Below are positions 1 through 11,609 of a stretch of 64,000 nt of DNA, piece by piece. Positions within the stretch are counted from its first letter, which is position 1. Every line of letters begins with the position of its first letter. Location of the stretch: assembly GCA_003707065.3 (NCBI GenBank), contig PPXM03000005.1:538501-602500 (forward strand), written 5' to 3'. The DNA is from Trigonopsis variabilis (lineage: Eukaryota > Ascomycota > Trigonopsidomycetes > Trigonopsidales > Trigonopsidaceae). The notes under the pieces are model-generated. The model ran no database searches, was not told where the DNA came from, and saw nothing but the letters and a program-made list of their open reading frames with translations. The position numbers were made by a program, and so were the translations under genes.

Positions 1-847
1 TATGCCTAGGCGCTGATAAGAGAATACGAAGAGAAAAGACCTCAAGGTCAGGTGCCTGAGCTTCCATCCTCATATTAAGGTTGATTCCCGGCAGGAGGAC
101 GATACAGGCCAGAACTGTCGGTCGGATTAGCGACCCAGGCGATAAGGCTGGATGACTCAATCATCTTATCGACGTGCCGTGCGAATCTCTTGCTAGGCTT
201 GACTCATTTGACGGCTTGCAAATGATACACGGTAACATGACGGTCTGAAGGTGCAGGTTGCAGCGTGCATGCTTTGCAACGATAGGGTCTAACTCGCTGG
301 CTTCGGGAGACTACGGGATATTCTGCATCTAGTCGAACTCCCGATATTGTCCAGAAATGACGCTCGACGTCTTGGAGTTTTGTCCACAATGGCTCTTGTC
401 TATTCTAGGAGATCTTTACATGTCAGTCGGAATTGGTGGGTCATTGGTAGATCACGGTAGGAGGAGGATCTTTGCATAGCGACAAAGGCTTGTGCTGTAG
501 TCTTTCTCCAAGTCGATAGAATAGTGGAAATCGCCTTAAGAAGCTCTACTGTTCACCTGGCTCTCCTCACCAGCGCAGTCCAAGACGCTCGCTACATACG
601 TATATCGCCTTAGCTGTCAGTAAGCGCCTTATGACCAAGCTATTTTTAATATCAATCAAACTATTTACACCAAGAAAGAATGGATACCTCCTTAGTAGAC
701 AAAGAGACCAGGGAATCTAGCAACGAACGACTGTACAAAAGACAATGAGTAGCAAAGGAACGACTGAACAAAGACAGAAAAGAAAGTAAAGAAAGATATA
801 AAGAGCGACGGTTTAAGAGTCAATTCAGTCTGGCTTTGGACCACTGA
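1..847. other. Intergenic, no gene recognised
   Basis: I see no convincing coding region here; the only open frame is about 60 codons and resembles nothing known to me. Three GATAAG cores lie at 15-20, 141-146 and 165-170 (the last on the minus strand), so this could be part of a promoter for a gene left of the window. Confidence 0.4.
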
Positions 848-1357
848 TTAGCAAGTCCACATGCCATAAGGATCTCGAGTCCGATGGTATCTTCTTTGGT
901 AGATATCGAGAACTCTCTGCATCCAGCCTGCGTCTAGATCTGTTAGCCGCCTGCGCCTTATTGGATATAACTCACCCATGATGCCTGCGTAAAGAGGCGG
1001 TTTCGTCACCCATGGGTCATCATCATCGGTATCGCTATCAAAGTCACTAGAAGACGAGGTCTCGTAGTAATGGCGATAGTAGTCATCAGTTCGAGGATAT
1101 CTATAGTGCTCAACGGCCTTTTCGTCGTGATTCAAGACACCGCTTTTCTTCACCCATTTGTAGATCCGATAGCCAAGGTACCCGACAACCATGACAATGA
1201 CAGCGACCATGGCATAGTAAAAAAAGATGACTTCGCGGGTCTCGAAGAAGTCCGCCTCAACTTTAGGAGGCGGCGAAACTCGAGCGGTAAATCCCAAGGA
1301 AGGGTAATAAATATAAGTACTATTGTGGGCGGTAAAAAATCTCGGCAAGGCAATCAT
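848..1357 (-). CDS. Hypothetical single-pass membrane protein
   Basis: An ATG-started frame of 169 codons. I do not recognise the family. One hydrophobic segment lies at about residues 44-66 (VIFFYYAM through YLGYRIYKW) and is followed by Lys-Lys, so the C-terminal part probably faces the cytosol. The tail holds a Ser/Asp-rich acidic patch around residues 98-113 and a Tyr/Arg-rich end. There is no cleavable signal peptide that I can see. The clear membrane segment and sensible composition argue for a real gene, but an overlapping plus-strand frame of 102 codons means the call rests mainly on composition. Confidence 0.45.
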   Translation of the reverse strand: MIALPRFFTAHNSTYIYYPSLGFTARVSPPPKVEADFFETREVIFFYYAMVAVIVMVVGYLGYRIYKWVKKSGVLNHDEKAVEHYRYPRTDDYYRHYYETSSSSDFDSDTDDDDPWVTKPPLYAGIMGELYPIRRRRLTDLDAGWMQRVLDIYQRRYHRTRDPYGMWTC

Positions 1358-1787
1358 TGTAATAACTGGGTAAGCTGATAAGAATAACTGATATATATAT
1401 CAAAGCAGAGCTGTGGTAATGCTGTGCGAAAGTGAAAAGATAAGGTGGTCAAGCTCGTTGCGGCCTTTGAGGACGGCCAACCGCCTTAATGTGAAATTAA
1501 ATTAAGAAGGACCGTTGTCAAGCTCAATAAGGCAGATCGTTGCCAAGGCAGACTCGAAAGTCTCACAAAAAGTCAGAATGAAATACCTTTATAGGCTATG
1601 TACAAATATCTATCAACTACTATCCTAGAGACTTCTCATAGGACCTTATATTTCGCTTCCTTGATCGATGCTCTGCTCAGCGTCGTGTTTTCAGAGCGTT
1701 GCCCTTGTATAAGCGCTATATTGTCGCAGATCATGTAGGAGCGTAAACATGACGCTTGTCAAAATCATACCTTCTTCTATAGCACCT
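1358..1787. other. Intergenic
   Basis: About 430 bp between two minus-strand genes. It should hold the promoter of the small membrane protein. One GATAAG core lies near 1438 and an alternating TA run near 1390-1400. I see nothing else. Confidence 0.4.
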
Positions 1788-3005
1788 CTAAGATACAAAT
1801 GAGCTTGTCGACGATTCCTTAGATGCCTGCGATATGTCCGGCACAGCTCCAGGGATGGCGAAAGCCGATGGATCATGATCCGTCCACGAATGGAGAAAAG
1901 ACTCTTCGCTTTCCTTCGTCCACGCAACATGTTTACTCGTCCAACCAAGCACCTTGTCAGGTGGAGGAGGGGCGTCGGTAATTTTGGTAATAAGATAAGC
2001 GGTTGAGGCTTCGGCGAACCCATAGACGAGAATGCCAATGAATGGGATTCTCATCAAGAGATAGAAACCCAGACCAAAACCAAACAGCACTCCCTCTCGC
2101 GCTCTAAACCAGGCCTGTCGCTCTAATGAAGTATACGGGAGCCTGCCAAAATAAGGGAGCAGCAAATCATGGACCAGGGCTTTGGACGACCAATAGGCCG
2201 AGACAAAGGTCAACAAGGTTCGTCGACCACAAGTCAATCCCACGACCCAGAGAATGAGAGCCGGTTGAAGCCCTGTAGTCTTGTTAAAACTATAAGCCAT
2301 TGCCGTTGGCAAGACAAAGACGCCGACTCCGGGAAGAAAGGACAAGAAATACAGAAGTAAACGAACCAGCGACCGGTAGAGATGTCCATAGAGGAAATTC
2401 AAGACCCAAGACTGTTTGATAAAGCTTGGTTTGAAATCTAGATGGCTCGGTTTAGCCTGTGAGCTCTTTCCAGAAGACCTCCAAGAAAAATAGCGGAAAA
2501 AGCTCTCTAGTCGATCCCATGACAAGCCCCACTGTATCTCGTACTGGCTGAGGTTCTTTCCATATTCACTTGGAGGTCGATCGGGATGCTTTTTATTGTA
2601 TTGATCGTCAACGACCAACAAAGAGCTGATGAATAGTTGGTCCACTTCTGGGCCGAGAAACTTGACCAGACCGATAAACAAAGTCGATAGATCGAGAATG
2701 TTCCACTGAAAAAAATCTAGCGTATCCAGGATCGAGTCCATCGAGCGTCTGCTCTGATCTGAAGCAAAGAAACTCGTTATCCAAAAAGCAAATCGACACA
2801 ATCCTATAGGCAGCCATAGCGATATCTGGACGATAATCGAGACTATTAACGCCTTGATGGCTTTGCGAGCAAATTCACCGTGAATCAAGTCATGCCGATT
2901 CAAAAGAGCCCGATAGCCTCCTACAATGGTGAGCTGAACACCTCGTAGAATAGCCAGGAGCGAGAATCCAGGAGGCGGATGCGATATAAATATCGGAGAG
3001 GGCAT
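1788..3005 (-). CDS. Multi-pass membrane protein, EI24/UsgS-like
   Basis: I place the start at the ATG at 3005, because the frame upstream of it has only a GTG and then a stop; this gives 405 residues. Several hydrophobic stretches are visible (about residues 48-75, 100-125, 225-260, 265-300 and 325-350). The last is followed by an EAST-x-YLITKITDAPPPP segment of the kind I know from filamentous-fungal proteins annotated as transmembrane protein UsgS, related to the yeast Rrt8/Lds group. These have been linked to lipid droplets or sporulation. The family call is from memory of that motif; the biochemical role is unknown. A short upstream exon cannot be excluded. Confidence 0.55.
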   Translation of the reverse strand: MPSPIFISHPPPGFSLLAILRGVQLTIVGGYRALLNRHDLIHGEFARKAIKALIVSIIVQISLWLPIGLCRFAFWITSFFASDQSRRSMDSILDTLDFFQWNILDLSTLFIGLVKFLGPEVDQLFISSLLVVDDQYNKKHPDRPPSEYGKNLSQYEIQWGLSWDRLESFFRYFSWRSSGKSSQAKPSHLDFKPSFIKQSWVLNFLYGHLYRSLVRLLLYFLSFLPGVGVFVLPTAMAYSFNKTTGLQPALILWVVGLTCGRRTLLTFVSAYWSSKALVHDLLLPYFGRLPYTSLERQAWFRAREGVLFGFGLGFYLLMRIPFIGILVYGFAEASTAYLITKITDAPPPPDKVLGWTSKHVAWTKESEESFLHSWTDHDPSAFAIPGAVPDISQASKESSTSSFVS

Positions 3006-3546
3006 CAAAGAGTGTGGTGAGGTCGAGAAAGGAAGCGAGAAGGAAGATGGGAAAGACACGGAAGAGATAAGATAGCAAGGATGGAGATGATCATGATCGG
3101 CACATTGGTCTTATAGTGATCTAGATGCTTATCGAGTCTACAATTAGTTTGGAAATAAATCTTACTAATAGCATTGAAGAAATACGGCTTTTTATGAAGT
3201 TTGCTTCTGTAGGAGTTCCAAGGAAGGACTAGGAAGGGAAATTAGAGAGGGCTAGACCAGCATGGGCAACCAACACCAGCAAGGCAGATCACTCTAGAAA
3301 GGCAACCAACACTAGAAAGGCAGGCCACATCAGAAAGGCAACCAACAAAGCACCACAACAAAAACCCTCACCAAAGAGCACTCTAGAAATCTCCACACTA
3401 AATCAAATCAAACACCTTTCCATAAAACTCACGCCCATTCATTGCTCCCTTTACCAACCCTCCTTGAGTAGAGTACCCTCCGTCCTCTTCTCTGCTCGTC
3501 CTTTACTTCCTCCCACCGCTACATCTCCCTCCTAACAAATTTTCCA
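3006..3546. other. Divergent promoter region with a short tandem repeat
   Basis: Shared upstream region of the EI24/UsgS-like gene and the uS17m gene. The right part is C/T-rich on the plus strand toward the uS17m start, as is common in fungal core promoters. A 36-bp tandem repeat is listed separately. Confidence 0.5.
3265..3346. repeat. 36-bp imperfect tandem repeat
   Basis: The ten-base core GGCAACCAAC recurs at 3265, 3301 and 3337, exactly 36 bp apart. The first two units are similar along their whole length (each ends in AGAAA just before the next core); the third is partial. It lies about 200-280 bp upstream of the uS17m start. Confidence 0.7.
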
Positions 3547-4395
3547 ATGGTCAAGCTCCGCTATATCGGCATGGTCCTTTCCCATGGGAAGATGGCAAAG
3601 ACCGTTAAAGTTAGGGTCCAAGTCCCAACCTTTTCTTCCCGCATCCAGAAATATTTCTTCAGAAAGAAGGATCTCCTCGTCCACGACGCCAACGAAGAAG
3701 CGCGGACAGGCGACATTGCTCGGATCGTCGTCACTCGACCTCTTTCCAAACGCAAGCGATTTGGTTTGGAGGAGATTGTTGTATCCCCCTCGAGCTACCA
3801 AGAATCGGAAGAGTTTCTGTTCGAGCCTGACCAGGACTTCTCCAACACTGCTACGGGTGAGAATGCCGACGCTACCGTTCTCAGTCAATTGCTCCAGGAG
3901 AAAAAAGTTAAGCAGTTCTGGCAGGATCTTTGTTATGTCGACCGGACGTTGAGATTCGTTGGCTTCCAAGATCTCACTGCTGCCGAGATCACCGCGCGGA
4001 GAGCAAGTGCCATTGCCATCATGAAAAAGAATCACTGGATAGATGAATCAAAACAGACGCCTTTAGATGAATCGCCTCAATCGGAGTTTAATCTAGACCA
4101 AGGGGTCGAAACCATCGACTCCCAACAGTTCCTCAATTATATGGTCACTCCTCCTAAAATCGCGCTTCTTTCCTCTCAGCTCCGAGCCTCCGCAGACACC
4201 ATAGTCGACCTTATCAGCAACTTGTCCAAACACGTCCAGGCTGACGACGATTACATTCGATCTCGAGGACAAGACCCCGTCACCATGAAATCGAACATCC
4301 GCAAAAATATCCTCCGCGAACGAGTCGATCAGCTCGTCCAAAGCTGGAGAGCTCAACAGGAAGGCTCTCCATCCCCCGACAGTCACCCTTTTTAA
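3547..4395 (+). CDS. MRPS17: Mitochondrial ribosomal protein uS17m
   Basis: A component of the small subunit of the mitochondrial ribosome. The first 80-90 residues are the uS17 OB-fold: the frame opens with VKLRYIGMVLSHGKMAKTVKV, then a basic KKYFxRK-type loop, a D-x-GDI-x-RI-x-x-TRPLSK-RKRF segment and ends the fold near EEIVVSP. About 190 residues of fungal-type C-terminal extension follow. Total length is 282 residues, a little longer than the roughly 240 of yeast Mrps17. There is no intron. It is convergent with the AAA ATPase gene, with about 100 bp between the stops. Confidence 0.9.
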   Translation: MVKLRYIGMVLSHGKMAKTVKVRVQVPTFSSRIQKYFFRKKDLLVHDANEEARTGDIARIVVTRPLSKRKRFGLEEIVVSPSSYQESEEFLFEPDQDFSNTATGENADATVLSQLLQEKKVKQFWQDLCYVDRTLRFVGFQDLTAAEITARRASAIAIMKKNHWIDESKQTPLDESPQSEFNLDQGVETIDSQQFLNYMVTPPKIALLSSQLRASADTIVDLISNLSKHVQADDDYIRSRGQDPVTMKSNIRKNILRERVDQLVQSWRAQQEGSPSPDSHPF

Positions 4396-4494
4396 CCTGT
4401 ATATATCTTTCAGCACCGTGTTCTTTTCTGTTCTACGCCGATATTGGCAGAGTATAGTCCCATCAAACACATAACATTAGCCAGGTAATCTACA

Positions 4495-7400
4495 TTAAGC
4501 CCCACTGCTTCCAAACTTAGCCGCCCAATCCGCATAAGCCATTAATCCCTCGGGTGAAACCGACGGCCGGATCAGCTTGAGCGACGATTCAAAATCGCGG
4601 TATCCAATCGCCCGTACTTGCTCTTGAGGAGTCAGCAACAGCTTCTCTCCTAGTTCTCTCAATGGTCCCATCGCTGCGTCCTTGGCAAGAGCAGTCATAT
4701 CCGACCCTGAAAAGCCTTCCGTCAAATCCATCAACTGGTCCATCTCATCCTCATTAAGACTATATTTTTGATGAGCAAGCAAATTTCTTAACTGCCGTCG
4801 ACGCGTGTCTCGCTCAGGAAGGGGAATATACTGCCGTCGAACAAATCTTCGCCTTGCAGCTTCGTCAATAGCCCAGGGGAGATTCGTTGCCGCAAGCACG
4901 AGAACGCGCTGAGTATCCTCCTCATGTTCCTTTCCGGCAGCAGCATGCTGCAGATCCGACCACTTTACTAGAAATTCATTCTTGATCCGTCGACTGGCCT
5001 CATGTTCCCCGCTCTCATTCCGGGTAGACAGCAGGGAGTCAATCTCATCCACAAAAATAATAGACGGAGCAAACGCCCGCGCCATAAGAAATAGAGTTCT
5101 GACCAACTTCTCCGACTCTCCAAGCTAGATTGTTAGATTGTTTCTACCACACAGAGTACTCACGTATTTACTAGTCAACGAACTAGCACTAATAGAAAAG
5201 AAAGTGGAATGGCTTTCGGTGGCAACTGCTTTTGCCAGCATCGTCTTGCCCGTTCCTGGAGGCCCAAAGAGCAGCATTCCTCGAGCAGGCTCGCGTAGCC
5301 CGCTAAACAGATCGGGTCGCAAAAACGGATAGACAACGGTTTCTTTCAGCGAGTTCTTGGCTGTCTCCAAGCCGGAAATGTCATCCCAGTGGACCTCGTC
5401 TCCCTTAACAACGATCTCGTTCAATATTTGTTGTGCTGCATTTTCGTCAATTTGGCCTTTCAGGTCTTTCATGACTTGCTTTACCCGCGCTTCCCAGGTC
5501 CCTGGCTCAGGCTCTGGTTCCAAATCATCTTCAGCCGGCGTTTCCGTAGTTCCATCCAACAGGACCGCTGCAGCAATAGGCACAGGCTTTGAAGTTCCCG
5601 CCGTAGGAGGACGAGTTCTTGCATTCCCATTGGGCTTGGCTGTTGCCGTGGCTGCGGGCCGCTTGGTCTTAGCTTGCCCAAGACGAATGACTTGATAAGT
5701 AGCTTTTTCGCCCGATACTGCTCGGCCGGGATGCGACTTGGCCCCGTGACCCGGCTGGGGATTCTTACGAAGAGTCGTCCGTTGTTGGGACTGCGCCGTG
5801 TCCGTGGGAGTAATATCGGGGGTACGAGAAGAAGAAGGTCGAGAGGGAGGGAGGGCAGCCGAGGTATCAGGAGAGGGGCGACGATCAGGGGTGGACTTTT
5901 TGGACTCTTGGCGGTTCGAATCAGGGGCAGGCGACTGCTTACGAGAGCCTTCGCCTGGCGACGCTCGTCGAGGAATGGTTAGACCATTGGGAGGAGCCGG
6001 AGCCGCGGCGGGAGCGGGAGCGGGAGCTGCAGCGCTCAAAGTTGGAACGACACTTACAGCGGATGCAGCGGTAATCGTGGCAGTCATAGTAGCAGCAGTA
6101 CTAGAGTCACCCTGGGAAGAGGAATGCGATTCACAAGGAACAGCTATAGGTGGAGTTCGGGACTGAGGGGTGGGAGGTAGGACAGGAAGGACGACCGGGG
6201 TCACAGCAGGAAGATCAATAAAAGGGGTATTAGTAGCATTGCTATTAACTTCAGAAGTCTCTGAGGATATTTCAATCTTTTGAGGTGGCTGTTCCTGCAC
6301 GGCAGACTCCTGATCTGGCACCACCACTCTTGGTTCCTCTTGCGCTACTGCAGAGGACACTTCAGCAGCACGATCAACACTAATAGTCTCAACCGGCACA
6401 GGCTTTGGGCTTTCCTTTTCGGCTGGACTAGGCTCAGGCTCAGACTCAGGCTCGACATGGGATTGGCTGGTTCTAGGAGTCTCATCAAACTGCTCGATAA
6501 AGTGAGACGACGGAGTCGTCTCTGGGGTCTGGGCTGGAGTCTGAGCAGCGCTCGAAGAGGCGCTCTTACTTTCACCGTGACTGCGATCCGAATTTTTCTT
6601 CTTGCGGTCAATGCCCAGTAGATGGTTGAGGCTGGGGAACAGTTTGGACGAAGTGAGACGGTTCTTTTTCTTCCGGGGCTCCGGGGGAGGAGGTCTGGTC
6701 TGCTCCTTTGATTTGCTGTGAGTCACTGATGATTTCGGATTGGATGGCATCGTTGATGGCTGAGGTGCGACGGGAGATGGACGATAAGAAGACGGATCAG
6801 ACTCAAAGGACTCGATTGGATCATCAGGCACCACCAGCGGTGGAGGAGGCACGGGGAGAGGATGATGATTTACCGGGGCAGGTTTATCGGCTGGTGGTTG
6901 CGGAGGAGGATAAGAGGGTTGCGCTGGTGACGGTTTCCGGTGCAGCGGTGCTGTAGCACCAACACCGCCATCAGGACCAGGCGTCGCAACGCTTCCGCCA
7001 GCCAACGTAAGCTGAGGACCAGCTGGTGTAGATGACGGAGGCGTGGCTGAAGGAGGAGCAGGAGGATGATGTTCGACGGCGGGCGGGGAGAGGTCAGCGA
7101 TAAAATCTGATAGCTTTGGTTGAGGAGATGAACGGGGCAAGGTGGCATGATGAGTCGTAGAAGTCTTTGTCGTTTCAGCCTCTGGTTCAATTGTGACGGT
7201 TGAAAAGTCGGCAAAAGGCGACTGGGAGAACTTGTCTGATCGGACGACGGGGTTGAGCTGAATATCCTCTTTTGACAAAGAAATCCCTATGCCTTGTAAG
7301 TGTTCTTCGATCTTTGGAGTTGGCTCCCTACTGGGAGGATGGTCGATTCCAGCCGACCACGCCCTCGCAGCAGCAGACGTAGCTTCAGGAACAGAATGAT

Positions 7401-7839
7401 TGCCAACTCCAAGCCCTGGCGACCGTCGCCGTCTGGGGGGTTTGGTGCGTAAAGTCGGAATCATCCGTTTAGGGGGAGACGAACTCTTGACTGGCTTGCG
7501 AGTCGCCGTATGGTTTTGTTCTTTTTCTGGCATCCGATCCTGCAAGAACGAAATGTGCTTGCGACACTGGCAATCCAGATCCAAAATGTTGGTGAATAAT
7601 GCTCGTTCAATCGCCGTTCGCTGGGACGTGAGCAGCACCTGATCTCGATGTCGCTCGATGGTAGCAAGGGTTTGACGCCATGAGAGCAGCGCAGAGTCAT
7701 CATGCCCTTGTGTTTCTAATAGAGATGCTTGAATAGACGACCGATTGGCCTCATCGTACACTGATTGCAGATAGTCTGCCGTTTGAGACCTCCGCGACCG
7801 CAGCATTAGAGTGACAAAAGAGTGATGAGGGGTTGTCAT
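4495..7839 (-). CDS. Spastin/fidgetin-type AAA ATPase (Sap1/Yta6-like)
   Basis: Two exons: 7839-5164 and 5124-4495, with a 39-nt intron at 5125-5163 that falls inside the AAA domain; splicing restores [15 protein letters not shown]. The product is 1101 residues. I prefer the ATG at 7839 to one 76 codons upstream, because the helical MIT-like region (about residues 10-105) begins directly after it. A long Pro/Ser/Thr-rich linker follows. The C-terminal AAA module has Walker A GPPGTGKT (859-866), Walker B IIFVDE (914-919), a DEAARRRF arginine-finger segment and the FGSSG tail typical of the meiotic clade. Animal spastin severs microtubules; the fungal Sap1/Yta6 branch is poorly understood (Yta6 is cortical), so the substrate here is open. 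Confidence 0.88.
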
Positions 7840-8112
7840 GGTGCGCTCCCAAACAAGCTGTTGTCTCCCTCCAGTCAGCCACCTCAAAGGCAACAACAGC
7901 ATGCAACATTCCTTATTGATGCTGCTTAAATAGTGTGTTGCTCGACAAGATTCGTTGCAGATTGTGAATGTGATGGCTGCAATTGCTTGAATAGATGGCA
8001 GCCATGATACGGAAATAAACATTTTGGCGTTTGATACAGAAATAGAACTTTGACGCTTGACTTTCACTTATACAAGTACATCATTCCCTTTCCCTGCCAG
8101 CTATACTTACAA

Positions 8113-9777
8113 TCATTTCCCCATAGCCTTGCTGTTCGCAATGGAGTTCAACGTCTGTTGATAGGCCCCAGTAGGAAGCCAGCGTCGCACGCTGCGCACC
8201 TCATCACTGCTGTAGCCCGGGACTCTGATGTTCCAGCTTCGCTCCAAGTGGAGCTGGACATCTCGCACATCCAACGTCTCGCTTTTCCTCGCCTTGGCAA
8301 GGCGACAGGAGAACTGCGACACGTTGGTCACAAACTCGTCGGCAAGATCCAAAAGAAGATCTTCGACGTCCCCATCAATCACAATCGGCTCTTCCTCGCC
8401 GCTGATATCTCGTACAAGCTCGCTCAGTTTCCTCTTGCTTAGCACGCGGTCACTGGCCAGCTCAAACCCAGGCGGCTTGACCAAGGCGGGAGAATTCAGG
8501 GCAGGTGAGGCCGTTGCTCCTCCCTCGCTCAACGTAGGCCGTCCAGGTCGCATGGGGCTTGCCACAGGAGCTTTGACGCTCAGGACCTGGGGAACATGTA
8601 GTGAATTGGCGAGAGCCACTCGAGCAGCGCCCATTTGACCAGGAACGCCCGCTGCTCGAGCATTGGGTGTCCCCGTAGTTGCTACAGGACGGGTCGCAGG
8701 AGTCCCAGAAGCAGCAACAGCGCCAGGCACAGTAGCGTTTGCACCTGCAGCAGCAGGTGCCCCAGGCATTTCCTGCGGGGCCACCTGGTTGATAGGAACA
8801 CTAGGAATCGCACTGGTCTGAGCCTGGGGAAGTGGTTGCTGAGCGGCCCGCTGAGGAGTCGCAGCTCGCATTGCAGCCTGTTGAGCGCGTAGTTTGTTCA
8901 TCTGCTCGGCTGTCATTTGCATCTGAGGCGAAAATGCTCGCGTCATGGGCACGGACGGGGACGAGCGCCCATCTTGGGGAGGGGGAGGAGAGGCTGCTTG
9001 ATTGACTTGGCCCATTTGGCCAGGTTGCTGCTGTTGGTTAGGAGCGCGGAACTGTTCAGTAAATGAAATGACCATGGCGCGGTATTGTTCAAGTCTGTTG
9101 CTGGTCTCTAGAGCCTTGGCCTGGTATTGCTTTCTTTCGTCTTCACTCAAGTTTGTCTGGGTCTTGAGAAACTGCTCGTATCGCGCCTTCTGTCCAGCCA
9201 ACGTCGACATGTTTCTTCTAAAAGCCTGCATTTGGTGTTCTCGAAAGGCCTGCTGTTGTTGGGGGCTCATTGCCTGGTACCTCGCCAGCTGTTTCCTGAA
9301 GATCTCGGCTTGCTGGTTAATGACTGGGCGCTGTTGAGGTGCTTGTTGCTGCTGCGGTTGTGGCTGTTCATGTCCTTGTTGGATTCCAGCGCCAAGCTGG
9401 CCAGTAGGGAGATGGGCTGGACCACTAGGCTGACCTGCCCCAGCAGGCACAGAGCCCGCACCGCCAGGAGCACCAGCAGGCACTGCCTGACGCCGATATG
9501 GGCTCTGAATCTGCTTGGCCATTTCAGTGATTCGATAGGCTCTCAAGTAATGTTCTTGGGCCCGAGGCGCCTGAGGTCCTCCAAGCTGACTGGCCATCTG
9601 CAATTCTTCCTGATATTGTCGATTCAGCTGAGCCAGCCTCGACGCAATGGCCGCAGGAACCTGTGGACGCTGTCCCTGCTGAGGATTTGGCTGTCCCGCA
9701 TGGACCTGGGCTTGAGGATTGGGTTGACCCTGAGGTTGCGAACCATCTTGGAAGCGGAAAGGCTGATTGGGCATCAT
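8113..9777 (-). CDS. TAF12: TFIID/SAGA subunit TAF12
   Basis: 554 residues without introns. The last 109 residues carry the TAF12 histone fold: LSKRKLSELVR (from residue 446), a loop, DVEDLLLDLADEFV, then SCRLAKARKSETLDVRDVQLHLERSWNIRVPG, which matches the family closely. TAF12 pairs with TAF4 in TFIID and with Ada1 in SAGA through this fold. The N-terminal 440 residues are Gln/Pro/Ala-rich, as in other fungal orthologues. It lies in the same direction as the upstream CCCH gene and the downstream AAA ATPase gene, about 275-290 bp from each. Confidence 0.93.
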   Translation of the reverse strand: MMPNQPFRFQDGSQPQGQPNPQAQVHAGQPNPQQGQRPQVPAAIASRLAQLNRQYQEELQMASQLGGPQAPRAQEHYLRAYRITEMAKQIQSPYRRQAVPAGAPGGAGSVPAGAGQPSGPAHLPTGQLGAGIQQGHEQPQPQQQQAPQQRPVINQQAEIFRKQLARYQAMSPQQQQAFREHQMQAFRRNMSTLAGQKARYEQFLKTQTNLSEDERKQYQAKALETSNRLEQYRAMVISFTEQFRAPNQQQQPGQMGQVNQAASPPPPQDGRSSPSVPMTRAFSPQMQMTAEQMNKLRAQQAAMRAATPQRAAQQPLPQAQTSAIPSVPINQVAPQEMPGAPAAAGANATVPGAVAASGTPATRPVATTGTPNARAAGVPGQMGAARVALANSLHVPQVLSVKAPVASPMRPGRPTLSEGGATASPALNSPALVKPPGFELASDRVLSKRKLSELVRDISGEEEPIVIDGDVEDLLLDLADEFVTNVSQFSCRLAKARKSETLDVRDVQLHLERSWNIRVPGYSSDEVRSVRRWLPTGAYQQTLNSIANSKAMGK

Positions 9778-10065
9778 TATGACAACAAAGAGAAAGAGAA
9801 TATCTTTCAGCTAAGGAAAGGAAATAAGGCCAGCCGGCAGACCGATGGATTTGTTGCAAGTCGATGGGCAGAGAGTCAACTGGGTCGCTGGATGGTTGCG
9901 ATGGTGGACGAGGTTACCAGGTCCCACCAGACCAGCTGGCTCTTCTGGGTGCACGCGATGAGTAAGGAGGCTACTTGAGTATATAAGATCCATTCCAAAC
10001 ACATATCATATATCAATCTACCACACATTAAGTTTTCGCCGACATTTTTGCACCAGGCATGGGGG

Positions 10066-11609
10066 TTACCGTTCCAGGCAGAGGGACGACATCTTGCCCA
10101 CCAGGCTGGCTGGCCCCACTTTTTCCGGCACGTATTCCTGTTCCATATAAAACTGAGTCTCTTCTTCCTCCTCTTCTTCTCTCGAGGCTTCGCTGTCTTC
10201 CTCGCTTTTGCCTTCGCCGCGAGCAAGCGCGGTCTTCAAGTGCGAGCCAATGGCTGGGGTCGACTCTTGGAACGAATGGCTGAGGTTATTATTGGTTTGA
10301 GCTTGGCCTTCCTGGGCCAGCTGGCGTTGGAAGAATGCGCCAAATCGAGGAGACTGACCCAGGCTCATCCTGGCTTCTGAACCGTCTTCGTGGCGGGAGG
10401 AGCCTCTGCGTTGGCGCTCTGCTGGAGTGAGCAATTCGTTCAGAGAAGAAGGGACAAAGTCCTCCTCAAAGGGATACTCGTCATCCTCTTCGACTGCGTT
10501 TTCGAGCAAGGATTCTTCATTCCAGATGAAAGAGCGAGGATGACCGGAGGAGATTGTTGGACTGGTCAGGCCGAGGGGATTGGACAAGGGCTGATCCGAT
10601 TGAAGTAACTGTTGTTGAAACGAGATACCATTAGGAGACCGGCCGAGCGGCTCTGAGAAAGGCAGGCTCTGAGACACCGTCCGCAGATTCTCGTGGATCG
10701 AGCCAAACGGAGGCGGCCGCCGATTATCTATTTCAGGCGCATAGCTGCCATATAGCTGTCGGGATCTAGAATCAGGGATCATCGGGCCGTCCATTTGAGA
10801 CGAGGCTGAGGTGGGAATGGGGGACTGGTGGCTGAACGGAGAGGACGAGGATCGATAGGAGCCCCACGAGTTTGGAGGCCGTGGAATATCGATCCCAAAT
10901 TCCGGCGAAGGGTAATCTATCTTGGTTCCCTGGCTAGAGAGAATAGCACCGTTCTGAGATAGTTGTTGGTTGCTGGCAGGCTGACCAGAAGTTGAATTAG
11001 ACTGGGCAGATAAGCCATTGCCAGCCATGGCTGGGCTGGCCCCAGCGCCCGGCGATGGTCCATTTGAATTCATCAAGTGGGTGATAGCCGATCGCGGGTT
11101 CTGAAACAAATCGTTTTGGCGCGATCCGTGGAAAGATTGAGTGGAGTTTTGATTGGTCATCGGCCGGTAGTTGACTCGCCGCCCATCAGGAAGGATATGA
11201 GCCAGAGCACATTTCGCGCCAAATTTACAGTTTCCCTTCTGAAAATATTTGCACGGCGCCTGGTCTGCTCCCGCGTCCAACGAGTGAGAAAACGGGCAGG
11301 CCTTGCCGGCTTGACATGTTCCCTGTCGAAAGAACTTGCAAGGAACATGGGATAAATCTATAAATGTTAGTAAGGAATCAATAAAATCTCCCAATTATAT
11401 CTCGATTCTTGATCCGCTAAACCCATCTTGTCCTCCCCCAGCCCATCGACAATCCCCCCTAAATGCTGGGTCGACCCTTGCTGTTATCCATATCGGCACC
11501 CTTTCCATCCGCTCCCTATTCTCTTTGTTTGGATCTCTCCATCGATAAATCATCACTTACTTTTATTCGGAGGGCTTCTCCCACTGTCGAGAAACGAGAT
11601 ATTATTCAT
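10066..11609 (-). CDS. CCCH zinc-finger protein (Lee1-like)
   Basis: Two exons: 11609-11561 and 11357-10066, giving 446 residues. The 203-nt intron (11358-11560) starts GTAAGTG and ends with a TACTAAC branch site and TTATAG; splicing reads NKNLSHVPCKFF. Two tandem CCCH fingers of the C-x7-C-x5-C-x3-H type occupy about residues 20-65 (CKFFRQGTCQAGKACPFSH, then CKYFQKGNCKFGAKCALAH). The rest is Ser/Pro/Gln-rich with an acidic patch near residue 320 and a Glu run near 415-425. Such proteins are usually RNA-binding; fungal members resemble yeast Lee1, whose role is unknown. This intron is the longest traced in the window. Confidence 0.82.

Noticed and set aside
7840-8067. Upstream ATG for the AAA ATPase (76 more codons)
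   Set aside because: The extra segment is Cys-rich and not like the family; the MIT-like region begins right after the ATG at 7839.
9127-9978. 283-codon plus-strand frame
   Set aside because: Antisense to the Gln-rich part of TAF12; low-complexity shadow.
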